From Pedobacter hiemivivus (GTDB lineage: Bacteria; Bacteroidota; Bacteroidia; Sphingobacteriales; Sphingobacteriaceae): a stretch of DNA of 64,000 nucleotides. Below the pieces are notes generated by a model. That model ran no database searches. It was not told where the DNA came from and saw only the letters and a program-made list of their open reading frames with translations. The position numbers and the translations under genes were made by a program. Shown in pieces: positions 36,199 to 44,186 of the stretch; positions within the stretch are counted from its first letter, which is position 1; each line of letters begins with the position of its first letter. The stretch is from positions 310,001 through 374,000 of the forward strand of contig NZ_SJSM01000004.1 in assembly GCF_004331685.1 (NCBI RefSeq), given 5' to 3'.

Positions 36199-37479
36199 CT
36201 ATAGCTTTAAAAGTGTTGTCTTTATGCCTTCTCTTAACTTTTCACTAACCTTTGCCAGATCTGCATAAACCTCCCAATTATCGACCTTATCCTGGATTTC
36301 TGCTACTATTGACTCAGCTGACTTGATATTCATTTTCCGTGCCACCTCCAATAAATCTGCACGTACAATCCCATCCCTTTTTCCGTTGAGCATTAGAGAT
36401 TGCGTGCTTACCCACACACTTCCAGGTCTATAAGCGTGGCATACATCATATGCGGGTGACAATGCCCATTCACCCCTTTTATCCATTATAAAGGCAAAGT
36501 TTTTAGAATGATCATCACAGTTCCTGGCAATCACATTGAATACCATCCTCCTAAAAAGCTGTTCTGCCTGCGGATAGGGTAAACGTAATACCCTCATGGT
36601 CTGAAACAACTGTTCATAACTGTATAACCCCACGTTATTAAAGTCAAGGTGCTCCATTGCGCACCAGGTCTGTACGTGTTGTTTATCTGGACTGCGATCA
36701 AACCTTTTAGTCATAAAGTGCGCCCTTTCATTTTCCTCCAAGAGTCTACACTCAGTCATTTCAATTCCACTGGCAACTGCCATGAGGTGATAGGCATACT
36801 CAACCCTGCCAAAACCATAAGTAGCACCAAACTGGCTGTCGTGGACACCATCAAACTTGATCAGCCAATGGGCAAATCCTTCTGGTGCCTTTGCCTGTCC
36901 TGAACGAACTTCTTTAGTCTGTTCATTATAGGCAATCAGGGCTTTTGCCCTTGCCCCACCAGCAGAGGTTCCTATGCGAAGAATATCCATTAGCGCCTTT
37001 TGCTCGTCGGCATTCATATCAACCAAAAAATCCTGACGGCCCTGCAAGATCTTTCCAGCAATATGTACAAGTCCTTCAATTTCGATCTTGGTAGCCCGAT
37101 CTGCAGTTCCTGCTGTTGCCGGTTCAAACTCCAACGCCCCCATCCCCCGCTTACCAACAAAACAGAGCATTTCTACTGGATTCATACTATCTGCTCGACG
37201 ACCATTGGCCACAAGCCAGGCGTTGATCAATGCATTACCATATTTATCGGGAAGAATATCTGCCAACAGTCCGGGCAGTCCTTTAAATGTATTATTTCTT
37301 GCGAGCTCTGGGAAGGAATAAATACGTCCCTGCGTCCCAATAGGCATTTTTATTGGTGCAATATCCAGATTTTTACTTATAAAATCTGGATCATACTCAA
37401 AACTTGCCAACTGACTGTTTTCATCCCAAAGCACCGCACCCACGCGTTTATTCCAAAGATTTATTATTGCTGTGGTCAT
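36199..37479 (-). CDS. hipA: HipA-family serine/threonine kinase toxin
   Basis: A 426-residue HipA protein. The N-terminal HipA_N domain (about 1-110) is followed by the kinase-like HipA_C domain (about 150-390), with the nucleotide-binding GTSAGGARAKALIAY and the catalytic ARNCDDHSKNFAFI, where Asp and Asn stand in the expected places, then the metal-binding LSPAYDVCH. HipA kinases phosphorylate targets such as glutamyl-tRNA synthetase and cause growth arrest. The ATG overlaps the hipB stop by one base (TAATG), so the two are translationally coupled. All key residues are present. Confidence 0.93.
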   Translation of the reverse strand: MTTAIINLWNKRVGAVLWDENSQLASFEYDPDFISKNLDIAPIKMPIGTQGRIYSFPELARNNTFKGLPGLLADILPDKYGNALINAWLVANGRRADSMNPVEMLCFVGKRGMGALEFEPATAGTADRATKIEIEGLVHIAGKILQGRQDFLVDMNADEQKALMDILRIGTSAGGARAKALIAYNEQTKEVRSGQAKAPEGFAHWLIKFDGVHDSQFGATYGFGRVEYAYHLMAVASGIEMTECRLLEENERAHFMTKRFDRSPDKQHVQTWCAMEHLDFNNVGLYSYEQLFQTMRVLRLPYPQAEQLFRRMVFNVIARNCDDHSKNFAFIMDKRGEWALSPAYDVCHAYRPGSVWVSTQSLMLNGKRDGIVRADLLEVARKMNIKSAESIVAEIQDKVDNWEVYADLAKVSEKLREGIKTTLLKL

Positions 37480-37826
37480 TACCAGTCGGATTGTAATTTA
37501 TCTTCCGGGGGCTTGTTACCGCTTGCCCTTCTCTTCTTTTTCATGGATAATTCTGCCATTTTTATTGGGCTGACCTGCCTTGTAAATTTCATATTTTCCA
37601 AAACCCTAAGCTTTCCCAGCGCACGGAGAATCTGAATAAGCGACAAGAGATTTATGGAGTCTCCTCTTTCCGCTTTTATTAGCGTTGTCCTATCTACACC
37701 AGCTCTTTCTGCGACAACATTTTGGGTGAGATCAAGCTCAAGCCTTGTCCCTTTCAAAAACTCCCCAATCTGACTTAGGTACTCCAAGTCACTCTTGGCA
37801 TTTATTTCAAAATCGGATATATCCAT
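37479..37826 (-). CDS. hipB: HipB-like XRE-family antitoxin
   Basis: A 115-residue antitoxin. The start at 37826 (ATG, MDISDFEINAK) is preferred to a GTG three codons upstream. The central helix-turn-helix (about 25-80) reads FLKGTRLELDLTQNVVAERAG and RTTLIKAERGDSINL. The lysine/arginine-rich C-terminal tail (KKKRRASGNK) is typical for proteins that touch DNA and HipA. It is the first gene of the hipBA operon and should repress it through the dyad just upstream. Confidence 0.9.
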   Translation of the reverse strand: MDISDFEINAKSDLEYLSQIGEFLKGTRLELDLTQNVVAERAGVDRTTLIKAERGDSINLLSLIQILRALGKLRVLENMKFTRQVSPIKMAELSMKKKRRASGNKPPEDKLQSDW

Positions 37827-37837
37827 CTTTAACACTT

Positions 37838-37862
37838 AAATACCATGCTAATGTCGGTATTT
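37838..37862 (-). promoter_or_regulatory. Candidate HipB operator
   Basis: An inverted repeat AAATACC-N11-GGTATTT starts 11 nt upstream of the hipB ATG. The E. coli HipB operator is also a spaced dyad of short half-sites (TATCC-N8-GGATA), so an autoregulatory site is likely. A single half-site also occurs near 37930. Confidence 0.5.
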
Positions 37863-38060
37863 TTCAACACAAATGCAAATTTCAAATTAACATTACAAAT
37901 GAGTAGTCTTTTTCCAACATTAAATCCTAAAATACCACACAAAGTAGAGATTAAGCAACTTATGCCTCCCATAGATATTCCGTTGCATAAAAAATATCAC
38001 ACTGCCATAAGGTTGTCAGTGGAGCCTGTTTTCTTTGTTTCGTAAATAAACATATCAACC

Positions 38061-38501
38061 ATGCTCCAGACACAAACTATTCAAACACGAGAAATCGTCC
38101 ACAACTTTTATAAGGCATTATCATATAGAGAATTAGAAACATTAGCTCAATTGTTTGCGGAATCGATCGACTGGGATATTCCGGGTAATGAAGAACTTGC
38201 ACCCTGGTTAGGCAAACGTACAAAGCGAAATGAAGTAAAGGAATTTTTTAAGCTGCTCTGGCAAAGTGTTGAACCCATATCCGCGCAAATAGAGCATATC
38301 CTGGTAGAGGATGATTTTGCAATAGCTACAGGTCATTTCAGCTCCAAAATGAACCGTTCTGGACAAATTTTTTCATCCATGTTTTCTGCACATTTTACAG
38401 TGAGAGATTCATTGATTGTCCGCTATCGCTTACAAGAAGACAGTCACGGACTCGTCGAAGCATTGATGTTACCGATACCCCTTTCTCTATCAGTGCTTTA
38501 A
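38061..38501 (+). CDS. NTF2/SnoaL-like small protein
   Basis: A 146-residue cytoplasmic protein with the alpha+beta-barrel pattern of the SnoaL-like/NTF2 family: helix IVHNFYKALSYRELETLAQLF followed by DWDIPGNEELAPWLG and strands ending in FTVRDSLIVRYRLQED. Members are isomerases, hydrolases or stress-linked proteins of unknown substrate. It faces the alpha/beta hydrolase gene and shares a terminator hairpin with it. Confidence 0.75.
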   Translation: MLQTQTIQTREIVHNFYKALSYRELETLAQLFAESIDWDIPGNEELAPWLGKRTKRNEVKEFFKLLWQSVEPISAQIEHILVEDDFAIATGHFSSKMNRSGQIFSSMFSAHFTVRDSLIVRYRLQEDSHGLVEALMLPIPLSLSVL

Positions 38502-38518
38502 TTTTAATAAAAAGCATA

Positions 38519-38548
38519 AATTCCCTATAAAACATATTACAGGGAATT
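38519..38548 (-). terminator. Terminator hairpin between convergent genes
   Basis: AATTCCCT at 38519-38526 pairs with AGGGAATT at 38541-38548. On the minus strand it is followed by TTATGCTTTTTATT, so it best terminates the hydrolase gene; it may also slow plus-strand transcription. Confidence 0.5.
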
Positions 38549-38556
38549 CACTCGTG

Positions 38557-39378
38557 CTATAATTTGATGAAAGCCAAGAGATCCTTATTTATGGTTGCAG
38601 CTTCTGTCGTTGGCATTCCATGAGGGAAGCCAGGATAAGAAACAAGCTTTCCATTTTTTAAAAGTTTTACTGCCTTTGCTCCGGTAAGTGGGAATGGAAC
38701 AATCTGGTCGTCTTCACCGTGCATAACCAGTACAGGAACATCCACACTTTTAAGATCTTCAGTAAAATCTGTTTCTGAAAAAGCCTTTATGCAGTCTACA
38801 TGGGCTTTTACACCGCCCATCATTCCCTGACGCCACCAATTATCCCGAACTCCCTGAGATATTTTCGCCCCTTCACGGTTGTACCCATAAAACGGAAGGG
38901 TGAAATCTTGAAAATATTGAGCTCTATTATAGGCCGTACCTTCCCGTATTTCATCAAATACAGACAAGGGAATACCGTCCGGATTATTTTCGTTTTGTAC
39001 CATAATCGGAGGTACAGCACTAATCAGTACTGCCTTGGCTACACGACCTTTACCATGTTTTGCAACATAGCGAATCACTTCGCCACCACCGGTCGAATGA
39101 CCGATATGTATTGCATCCTTTAGATCAAGTGCTTGAGTCAGTTCAGCCACATCAGCGGCATAAGTATCCATATCATGTCCATCGGCTGTTTGACTAGATC
39201 TTCCATGCCCCCTCCGATCATGTGCGATCACTCTAAATCCCTTTTCAAGGAAAAACATCATTTGTCCATCCCAGTCATCGCCTGATAAAGGCCATCCATG
39301 ATGAAAAAAAAGAGGTTGCCCCTTTCCCCAGTCTTTATAATAGATTTCTGTTCCGTCTTTTACCGTGATTGTACTCAT
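38557..39378 (-). CDS. Alpha/beta hydrolase (non-heme chloroperoxidase-like)
   Basis: A 273-residue alpha/beta hydrolase. The oxyanion strand is FFHHGWPLSGDDWDGQ, the nucleophile elbow GHSTGGG (Ser near 97), the catalytic Asp in VLVMHGEDDQIVPF and the His in YPGFPHGMPTTEA. This is the pattern of bacterial non-heme haloperoxidase/arylesterase-like hydrolases. No signal peptide, so cytoplasmic. Substrate unknown; haloperoxidase activity in this family is usually a side reaction. Confidence 0.93.
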   Translation of the reverse strand: MSTITVKDGTEIYYKDWGKGQPLFFHHGWPLSGDDWDGQMMFFLEKGFRVIAHDRRGHGRSSQTADGHDMDTYAADVAELTQALDLKDAIHIGHSTGGGEVIRYVAKHGKGRVAKAVLISAVPPIMVQNENNPDGIPLSVFDEIREGTAYNRAQYFQDFTLPFYGYNREGAKISQGVRDNWWRQGMMGGVKAHVDCIKAFSETDFTEDLKSVDVPVLVMHGEDDQIVPFPLTGAKAVKLLKNGKLVSYPGFPHGMPTTEAATINKDLLAFIKL

Positions 39379-39511
39379 TTTAATTGATTTTATGGTGACT
39401 AATTCGATTTCGGGAGTATAACAAAGCGATCGAACAATTTGTTTTTCAGACCATTTGGATTTCTTTCTGCTTATAAATTAAAGCACTATCTTCAAAGCTT
39501 TAAACGATCAG

Positions 39512-40699
39512 ATGAAAAACGCATTCTTCACAATTACTGTTTTACTGGCATTTAGCTTACCACTTAGTGTTAATGCCCAACTTGACCTCAGCTTCCTTGT
39601 CGAGACGAACCGCCTCCCTGAGGGGATGCCAAAGATCACTAAATGGCTGGGGATCGGTATGTCCAGGGTCTTTATATCGGGGCTTCAGAAATCCGATTCT
39701 CAAAGGGGCGACCAGAAGTTCTTAAGCTTCCAAAAAACTGGAGCACTTCCTTTAACAACAAGCTTTCCTTTAACAGGTATTACCCTTTCCCAATCTGGGA
39801 TTCCAAACGTGAAGTATCCCAGGATTGGAAAATCTAAAACTATTTCATTAACCTACTCCTATGAAATGCAGGCTTATTTTGCCTACTCCCCCGACAGATT
39901 CATTTATAACGACAGGCAATATGCGTTCATTTTGGCTTGCAGCGTAATGCGCCTTGATGACACCCAAATACTGGCCCAAACTTTCAACTTTATGCTTGAA
40001 GGAGAGGCTAATCAAAAAGCTCATGAGTTTATCAAACGCATTAATACTGTAAATAAAACAGCTATAACCGTTCCATCAGGAGAAGTTGATATCAACAAAT
40101 TGACCACACTATTATATAATCAATTTACAAAGGGAAAGATAAGGGAAGTAATGTTCCGCACCTTTATACTAGGGAAAGACAACAAAGCTACCGACCGACA
40201 ACTCAACCTCTTTTTTAGAAGCATGAGTAATTTCAGCAATGATGATGTTAACAGAAAATTAGAGGACATGAATGACCCTAAGATCAACATCAATATGGGG
40301 GAAATTTCCAGGCTTTTGTTACCATCTAAATGGGCAAGTCCTCTAGCTACCAAACCTGTTGATAGTCTTATAGCCTTCGAATTTCAATACGCTAAGGCAA
40401 ACTTTACATTGGCCCAAAAGAAACTTACCCTTACTTTCAATGGCAAGTCCAATCAGCCCGGCAAATTCATAGGTAGTAAAGAGTTCCGCTTTGATCACAA
40501 AAAAGGAATGGGAACCTGGCAATCTATTTACAAGCCAAATGAGGGAATCACGCTCTCTGAGATCTCGATAGAGCTTGCTGAAACCGGTATTCAAATTCTT
40601 GGCCGTAGCGCTAATGATCGCCAGTTTTTGTTACAGTCCATCATCTGGCCCAAAGACTTTGAAAAAGCCAATCTTTATTCATGGAAAGAGACTCCTTAA
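39512..40699 (+). CDS. Exported protein of unknown function
   Basis: A 395-residue protein with a signal peptide (MKNAFFTITVLLAFSLPLSVNAQ). I do not recognise the family. The mature part mixes helices and strands and lacks cysteines at conserved spacing or any catalytic motif I can name. Residues about 190-260 contain a Lys-rich helical part (FTKGKIREVMFRTFILGKDN). It stands alone between the divergently transcribed hydrolase (133 nt) and a convergent lipoprotein gene. Confidence 0.7.
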   Translation: MKNAFFTITVLLAFSLPLSVNAQLDLSFLVETNRLPEGMPKITKWLGIGMSRVFISGLQKSDSQRGDQKFLSFQKTGALPLTTSFPLTGITLSQSGIPNVKYPRIGKSKTISLTYSYEMQAYFAYSPDRFIYNDRQYAFILACSVMRLDDTQILAQTFNFMLEGEANQKAHEFIKRINTVNKTAITVPSGEVDINKLTTLLYNQFTKGKIREVMFRTFILGKDNKATDRQLNLFFRSMSNFSNDDVNRKLEDMNDPKININMGEISRLLLPSKWASPLATKPVDSLIAFEFQYAKANFTLAQKKLTLTFNGKSNQPGKFIGSKEFRFDHKKGMGTWQSIYKPNEGITLSEISIELAETGIQILGRSANDRQFLLQSIIWPKDFEKANLYSWKETP

Positions 40700-40779
40700 T
40701 CGTACATCTTGAGCCTCTTAATAGTTCTTCAATTTGCGGGGTAAAAAGCAGAATAGCTTGAAAACCAACTTATCCATAA

Positions 40780-41193
40780 TTAATGATACACTTTATCATT
40801 TGTAAGATCAATGAAGGTATTACCCATAATCCCGTAAAAAATAAGTTGATTTGAATTCATTTCTATGTAGCCAAACTCTTTTAAAGGAGTCACCTTTATT
40901 GGTGTATATCTAAAGTTTTTTTTATTGACAAACAAAGGCGCTAAATAATCCGAACCTTCCTTTTTCAAAAGTGAGCGTTTGTTCTGGTGATTATTCAAAG
41001 CGGCTTTAACGCCAATATTTTTTTTATCCCATGTAGCAATTGAACCGTCGTATAATTTGTAACCGGCGTGATGCCCCCATCCACGATCCTTAAAAAGGAC
41101 ATGAACAGCCTTAATATTATCTTTTGATAAAGGTCGATAACTGGAACAACCTGATAGATAACCTAAACAACATATAAGCAAAAAATATTTCAT
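40780..41193 (-). CDS. Small lipoprotein of unknown function
   Basis: 137 residues. The start at 41193 (MKYFLLICC) gives a clear lipoprotein signal with lipobox GYLSGC; a longer frame from 41250 lacks it. The mature domain (about 20-137) has strand-rich segments and the phrase GHHAGYKLYDGSIATWDK; no family recognised. It overlaps or nearly touches a second, tiny lipoprotein frame upstream (stop at 41198), so the pair is probably co-transcribed. Confidence 0.65.
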   Translation of the reverse strand: MKYFLLICCLGYLSGCSSYRPLSKDNIKAVHVLFKDRGWGHHAGYKLYDGSIATWDKKNIGVKAALNNHQNKRSLLKKEGSDYLAPLFVNKKNFRYTPIKVTPLKEFGYIEMNSNQLIFYGIMGNTFIDLTNDKVYH

Positions 41194-41197
41194 GTTG

Positions 41198-41305
41198 TTA
41201 TTGGGTTGCATCTGTACCTTGAGGAGACTGCGCATTGCCGCAGGAAACAAATAGTATTGTACTGAAAAAAAACGTTAATGCTGAAATAATAGAGCGTAGT
41301 TTCAT
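41198..41305 (-). CDS. Tiny lipoprotein (35 aa)
   Basis: ATG at 41305, stop at 41198. It reads MKLRSIISALTFFFSTILFV, then SCGNAQSPQGTDATQ: a basic start, a hydrophobic core and a Cys followed by a short polar tail, that is, a lipoprotein signal peptide with almost no mature domain. Its stop lies 4 nt before the ATG of the next lipoprotein gene. It may be an entericidin-like or leader peptide, or a decayed lipoprotein. Confidence 0.45.
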   Translation of the reverse strand: MKLRSIISALTFFFSTILFVSCGNAQSPQGTDATQ

Positions 41306-41378
41306 GTGCCTAAACTACACAATTGAAATTTAATATACAATTGAAGAGCATTAGGTTTGGAGGCGCATTCCTACTTTT

Positions 41379-41828
41379 TCAGCACCCCTCAAATTCTATC
41401 TGGAAAGCTTTAGTGAAAATAGCCATATTATCGATTACTGATTTCTGATCATTGATCCAGTCCAACTGGATCTCCAAGGGAACTTTAGCATTTTTTAGAT
41501 TCAACACCAAATAGTTAAACGAACCACCCTCATCCTCTTCCTCTCGGATTGCGTAACTGAGTAATCTATTCCAGCTATAGAAATAGCGTTTATACTTAAT
41601 ACCATTAGGATTCAGCTCCAATACTACGGCATTACTAAATACATTCCAGGTGCAATAGGCAGACAAGAGTGTCCCTGCAGCAAGGAAAAACCAAGTCAAG
41701 GAAACACTTCCGTCATCTTTAAAGATAAAATAAAACATGCCTGCCAATGCCACAACAGCAGCAACAGTGTATGCCACTTTATGTTTTCTAAATTGTACAA
41801 CGGTTAATTGCGTGGTGTTAGTAGTCAT
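41379..41828 (-). CDS. Two-helix membrane protein (YcxB-like)
   Basis: 149 residues. Two hydrophobic helices (about 17-35 and 43-65) are followed by a PH-like strand-rich tail (VLELNPNGIKYKRYFYSWNRLL), the layout of YcxB-like proteins. Its ATG overlaps the stop of the RibD-like gene by 4 nt (ATGA), so both are in one operon. Function unknown. Confidence 0.6.
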   Translation of the reverse strand: MTTNTTQLTVVQFRKHKVAYTVAAVVALAGMFYFIFKDDGSVSLTWFFLAAGTLLSAYCTWNVFSNAVVLELNPNGIKYKRYFYSWNRLLSYAIREEEDEGGSFNYLVLNLKNAKVPLEIQLDWINDQKSVIDNMAIFTKAFQIEFEGC

Positions 41829-42397
41829 ACTCTATCCACTGTGTAACTCAGTGCAGTCACCCCGCTAGTAAATTGTTGCGTAGATAATAGTTGTAGTTTT
41901 ATTTTGTCTTTGATGTCTACAAACAATGGAATATCTTGTCCAAGAATAATTGGATTAACAAATAGCCAGTAGCCATCAATTAAGTTCAGTTGAATTAGAG
42001 AATGTGTTGCTGTTGGGCTACCAAAAACCAAGATGTCGCTACCCTCCTGTTGTTTGATTTCATTTATTGAGTCGGAAAGGTTGTCGCTAATAATCGTTGT
42101 GTTGGTCAAACCCGTCTCTTTTATTGTTTTTGACAAAACAACTTTATGAACGTCTTTATACCACTTTGAATGCTCAATGTCATGCTTGGATGCTGTCGTA
42201 CTATCTGCTGCTGTAGGCCAGTAATTTTCCATCATCTGATAAGTTACTCTTCCATATAGTGCAGTGTCGCTTTCACTTATCCGCTTGGCGACATCATCAA
42301 AAATTTCTTCATCAACTTTAATCCAGTCCATTTCTCCGTTTGGCCCTGCCACAAAACCATCAAGCGATATGTGTATAAATGATATTATCTTTCTCAT
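41825..42397 (-). CDS. Dihydrofolate reductase/RibD C-terminal family reductase
   Basis: 190 residues from the start at 42397 (MRKIISFIHISLDGFVAG); a longer frame from 42523 adds an unrelated hydrophobic head. It has the RibD_C hallmarks: the N-terminal SLDGFVAGPNGEMDWI, TALYGRVTYQMMENYWP and GSDILVFGSPTATHSLIQ (NADPH-binding loop). Such stand-alone YyaP/YwjB-like proteins are NADPH-dependent reductases of unknown substrate. Not a true folate enzyme by length. Confidence 0.88.
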   Translation of the reverse strand: MRKIISFIHISLDGFVAGPNGEMDWIKVDEEIFDDVAKRISESDTALYGRVTYQMMENYWPTAADSTTASKHDIEHSKWYKDVHKVVLSKTIKETGLTNTTIISDNLSDSINEIKQQEGSDILVFGSPTATHSLIQLNLIDGYWLFVNPIILGQDIPLFVDIKDKIKLQLLSTQQFTSGVTALSYTVDRV

Positions 42398-42552
42398 ATA
42401 AATAATTTTAGATTTGATCTTTCTGATCTGGTTTGCGTAAAGGTCAAAAATAGAATACTGCGCCCAGCGCCACAAGGCGATCCACGGCAAAAAAAGGGGG
42501 TGTTTAAGCCAAAACCATATCAAATCTCAAAGCTATTTTTGATGATTATTAA

Positions 42553-42981
42553 TCATATGTTCTCACCCCAGGCAGTTATCACTAATTTTCTTTCTCCGCC
42601 ATAATTACGATGTTCACAAAGGTAAATCCCTTGCCACATACCTAATGCGAACTTTCCATTACTGATGGGCAGACTTACTGAACTTCCCAAAAGAGATGAT
42701 TTTAAATGTGCAGGCATATCATCAGCTCCCTCATAATCGTGTTCATAATCGGGATCATTTTCTGGCACAGCTTTATTAAAGAACATTTCAAAATCCTTCC
42801 TAACTGTTGGATCTGCATTTTCATTTATCGTGAGAGAAGCCGAAGTATGTTGGATAAATACTTGGCAAATACCGACATTAAGCGTCTTAATTTCTGGTAA
42901 CGCGCTAAATATTTCATCAGTAATCAAATGAAACCCCCTCTTTCTTGCTCTTATTGCGATAGTTGTTTGAAATATCTTCAT
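42553..42981 (-). CDS. YjbQ-family protein (UPF0047)
   Basis: 142 residues with the complete YjbQ pattern: GICQVFIQHTSASLTINENA, a DYEHDYEGADDMPAHLKSSL segment with conserved His residues and GTWQGIYLCEH-like end (here MWQGIYLCEHRNYGGERK). E. coli YjbQ has thiamine-phosphate synthase side activity; the real role is unsettled. It starts 3 nt before the stop of the DUF2809 gene upstream and is probably co-transcribed with it. Confidence 0.92.
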   Translation of the reverse strand: MKIFQTTIAIRARKRGFHLITDEIFSALPEIKTLNVGICQVFIQHTSASLTINENADPTVRKDFEMFFNKAVPENDPDYEHDYEGADDMPAHLKSSLLGSSVSLPISNGKFALGMWQGIYLCEHRNYGGERKLVITAWGENI

Positions 42982-42984
42982 ACT

Positions 42985-43377
42985 TTAATTAGATAGAAAT
43001 CTACTTGAGCATAGCGTAATAAAGTATACAATAGCTGTGCCGACGGTGTATGCAATCATATCACTCCAGAGAAAACCATGTCCAAGAACCAATGCACCTA
43101 TGGTCGTATTTCGTATCTGAACAATCCATGAAGCATGATAGAGCTGGCTAATTTCAATAAAATAACAGACTGACAAACTAATTAATGCAACCTTCCAGTA
43201 CCGCAATTGGATCAGAAGAAATTTTATCAAAAGAAACATCATTACCGCGTATAATATATCACCAACAATTAATGGTATTACAGTTACTTTTCTAGATAAA
43301 ATACCGAGCGCTATTACAACAAGAACTAATAGCGCATAAATAATCCTCTTACTCTTCAAACTTGCTATATAAAACAT
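42985..43377 (-). CDS. DUF2809 membrane protein
   Basis: 130 residues with four predicted membrane helices (about 12-28, 34-52, 60-78, 105-125). The segments GDILYAVMMFLL, CYFIEISQLYHASW and IRNTTIGALVLGHGFLWSDM are characteristic of DUF2809. Function unknown; it lies 3 nt upstream of the YjbQ-like gene. Confidence 0.88.
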   Translation of the reverse strand: MFYIASLKSKRIIYALLVLVVIALGILSRKVTVIPLIVGDILYAVMMFLLIKFLLIQLRYWKVALISLSVCYFIEISQLYHASWIVQIRNTTIGALVLGHGFLWSDMIAYTVGTAIVYFITLCSSRFLSN

Positions 43378-43405
43378 ATAATCACCAAATTACAAGCTTA
43401 TCAAA

Positions 43406-43591
43406 CTATTCCAGATGTGACATCTCCGTCTCTATCAAGTTAACTGAGATATGAAAAGCTTTAATCCTTCGAGATAGCAATGTATGTTGAGCCGAATTTT
43501 CTTTTAGTTTGAGTATCGCTTTTTCGCATTTATCAATAGTTGATTTGATAGCTTTCAAAGCTTCCTCTAATTCTTCTTTTAAATAATTCAT
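43406..43591 (-). CDS. Small helical protein (61 aa)
   Basis: A short, highly charged helical frame (KEELEEALKAIKSTIDKCEK), probably a coiled coil. It starts one base after the stop of the preceding small gene, so the two are likely translated together. No family recognised. Confidence 0.45.
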   Translation of the reverse strand: MNYLKEELEEALKAIKSTIDKCEKAILKLKENSAQHTLLSRRIKAFHISVNLIETEMSHLE

Positions 43592-43592
43592 G

Positions 43593-43781
43593 CTATTTAT
43601 CTGCTGTTTTACTGCTTACCATAACCTTTGCCACTCTTCTCCCTCTATTCTCCAGAGGTACATCAATCAACTCAAAAATCAATTGAGTTTTCTCCAAATC
43701 ACCAAGATAAGGTTCCTTGACCGGAGTTTGATCAATAGTCTCAGGTTGCCTTTTTTTCTTGAAAACATCAAATAATCCCAT
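43593..43781 (-). CDS. Small protein resembling the N-terminus of a longer family
   Basis: 62 residues starting MGLFDVFKKKRQPE, a start seen in several longer cytoplasmic and immunity-like proteins, and continuing with EPYLGDLEKTQLIFELIDVP. The frame stops where the longer relatives would continue, so it may be a truncated gene. The ATG-stop spacing to the next gene is 1 nt. Confidence 0.4.
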   Translation of the reverse strand: MGLFDVFKKKRQPETIDQTPVKEPYLGDLEKTQLIFELIDVPLENRGRRVAKVMVSSKTADK

Positions 43782-43956
43782 ATAGAATGACTATGATTAG
43801 CGTTAATTAATTTAAAGAATACAAGGAAACCAAAATAGTGTTTTTTTGATAAATCTCAGTTTACATTTGTAGTTTAGATACCTAGTCTCCAAATTAATTG
43901 ATATACTATAATTAACACGTACAACATGTATAAACTTACGCTCACTGAAAACAACT

Positions 43957-44133
43957 ATGATTAAGGGGATAATAAACAGATTAAAAAATAGACCGACTCT
44001 ATTTTTATTTTTAGTTCCAGTGGTTTTTATTTGGAGTATTCCGACACTATACCATTACATGGGATTAACAGGTGGAAGTAGCTTAGGTGGAATACTACCC
44101 CTGGGTACAATGTTTATTGCCGCAATTGCATAA
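43957..44133 (+). CDS. Possible small membrane protein (58 aa)
   Basis: ATG at 43957, stop at 44133. The frame has a basic N-terminus, one strong hydrophobic helix (FLFLVPVVFIWSI) and a glycine-rich second hydrophobic stretch. It is bounded by non-coding DNA on both sides. Supported only by composition. Confidence 0.3.
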   Translation: MIKGIINRLKNRPTLFLFLVPVVFIWSIPTLYHYMGLTGGSSLGGILPLGTMFIAAIA

Positions 44134-44186
44134 ATGATTAATTATTAGTACTCAACCTGATGTATAAATCAACTCCGAGAGACAGG

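Noticed and set aside
37845..38045. 66-codon plus-strand frame upstream of the NTF2-like gene
   Set aside because: It overlaps the candidate hipB operator and promoter region, has no recognisable sequence and looks like chance.
41194..41250. Longer start (41250) for the lipoprotein at 40780
   Set aside because: It would run through the tiny lipoprotein frame and place the signal peptide inside the protein; the Met at 41193 gives a clean lipobox.
42398..42523. N-terminal extension of the RibD-like reductase
   Set aside because: The added residues are hydrophobic and unlike the family, whose conserved start is at MRKIISFIHISLDG (42397).
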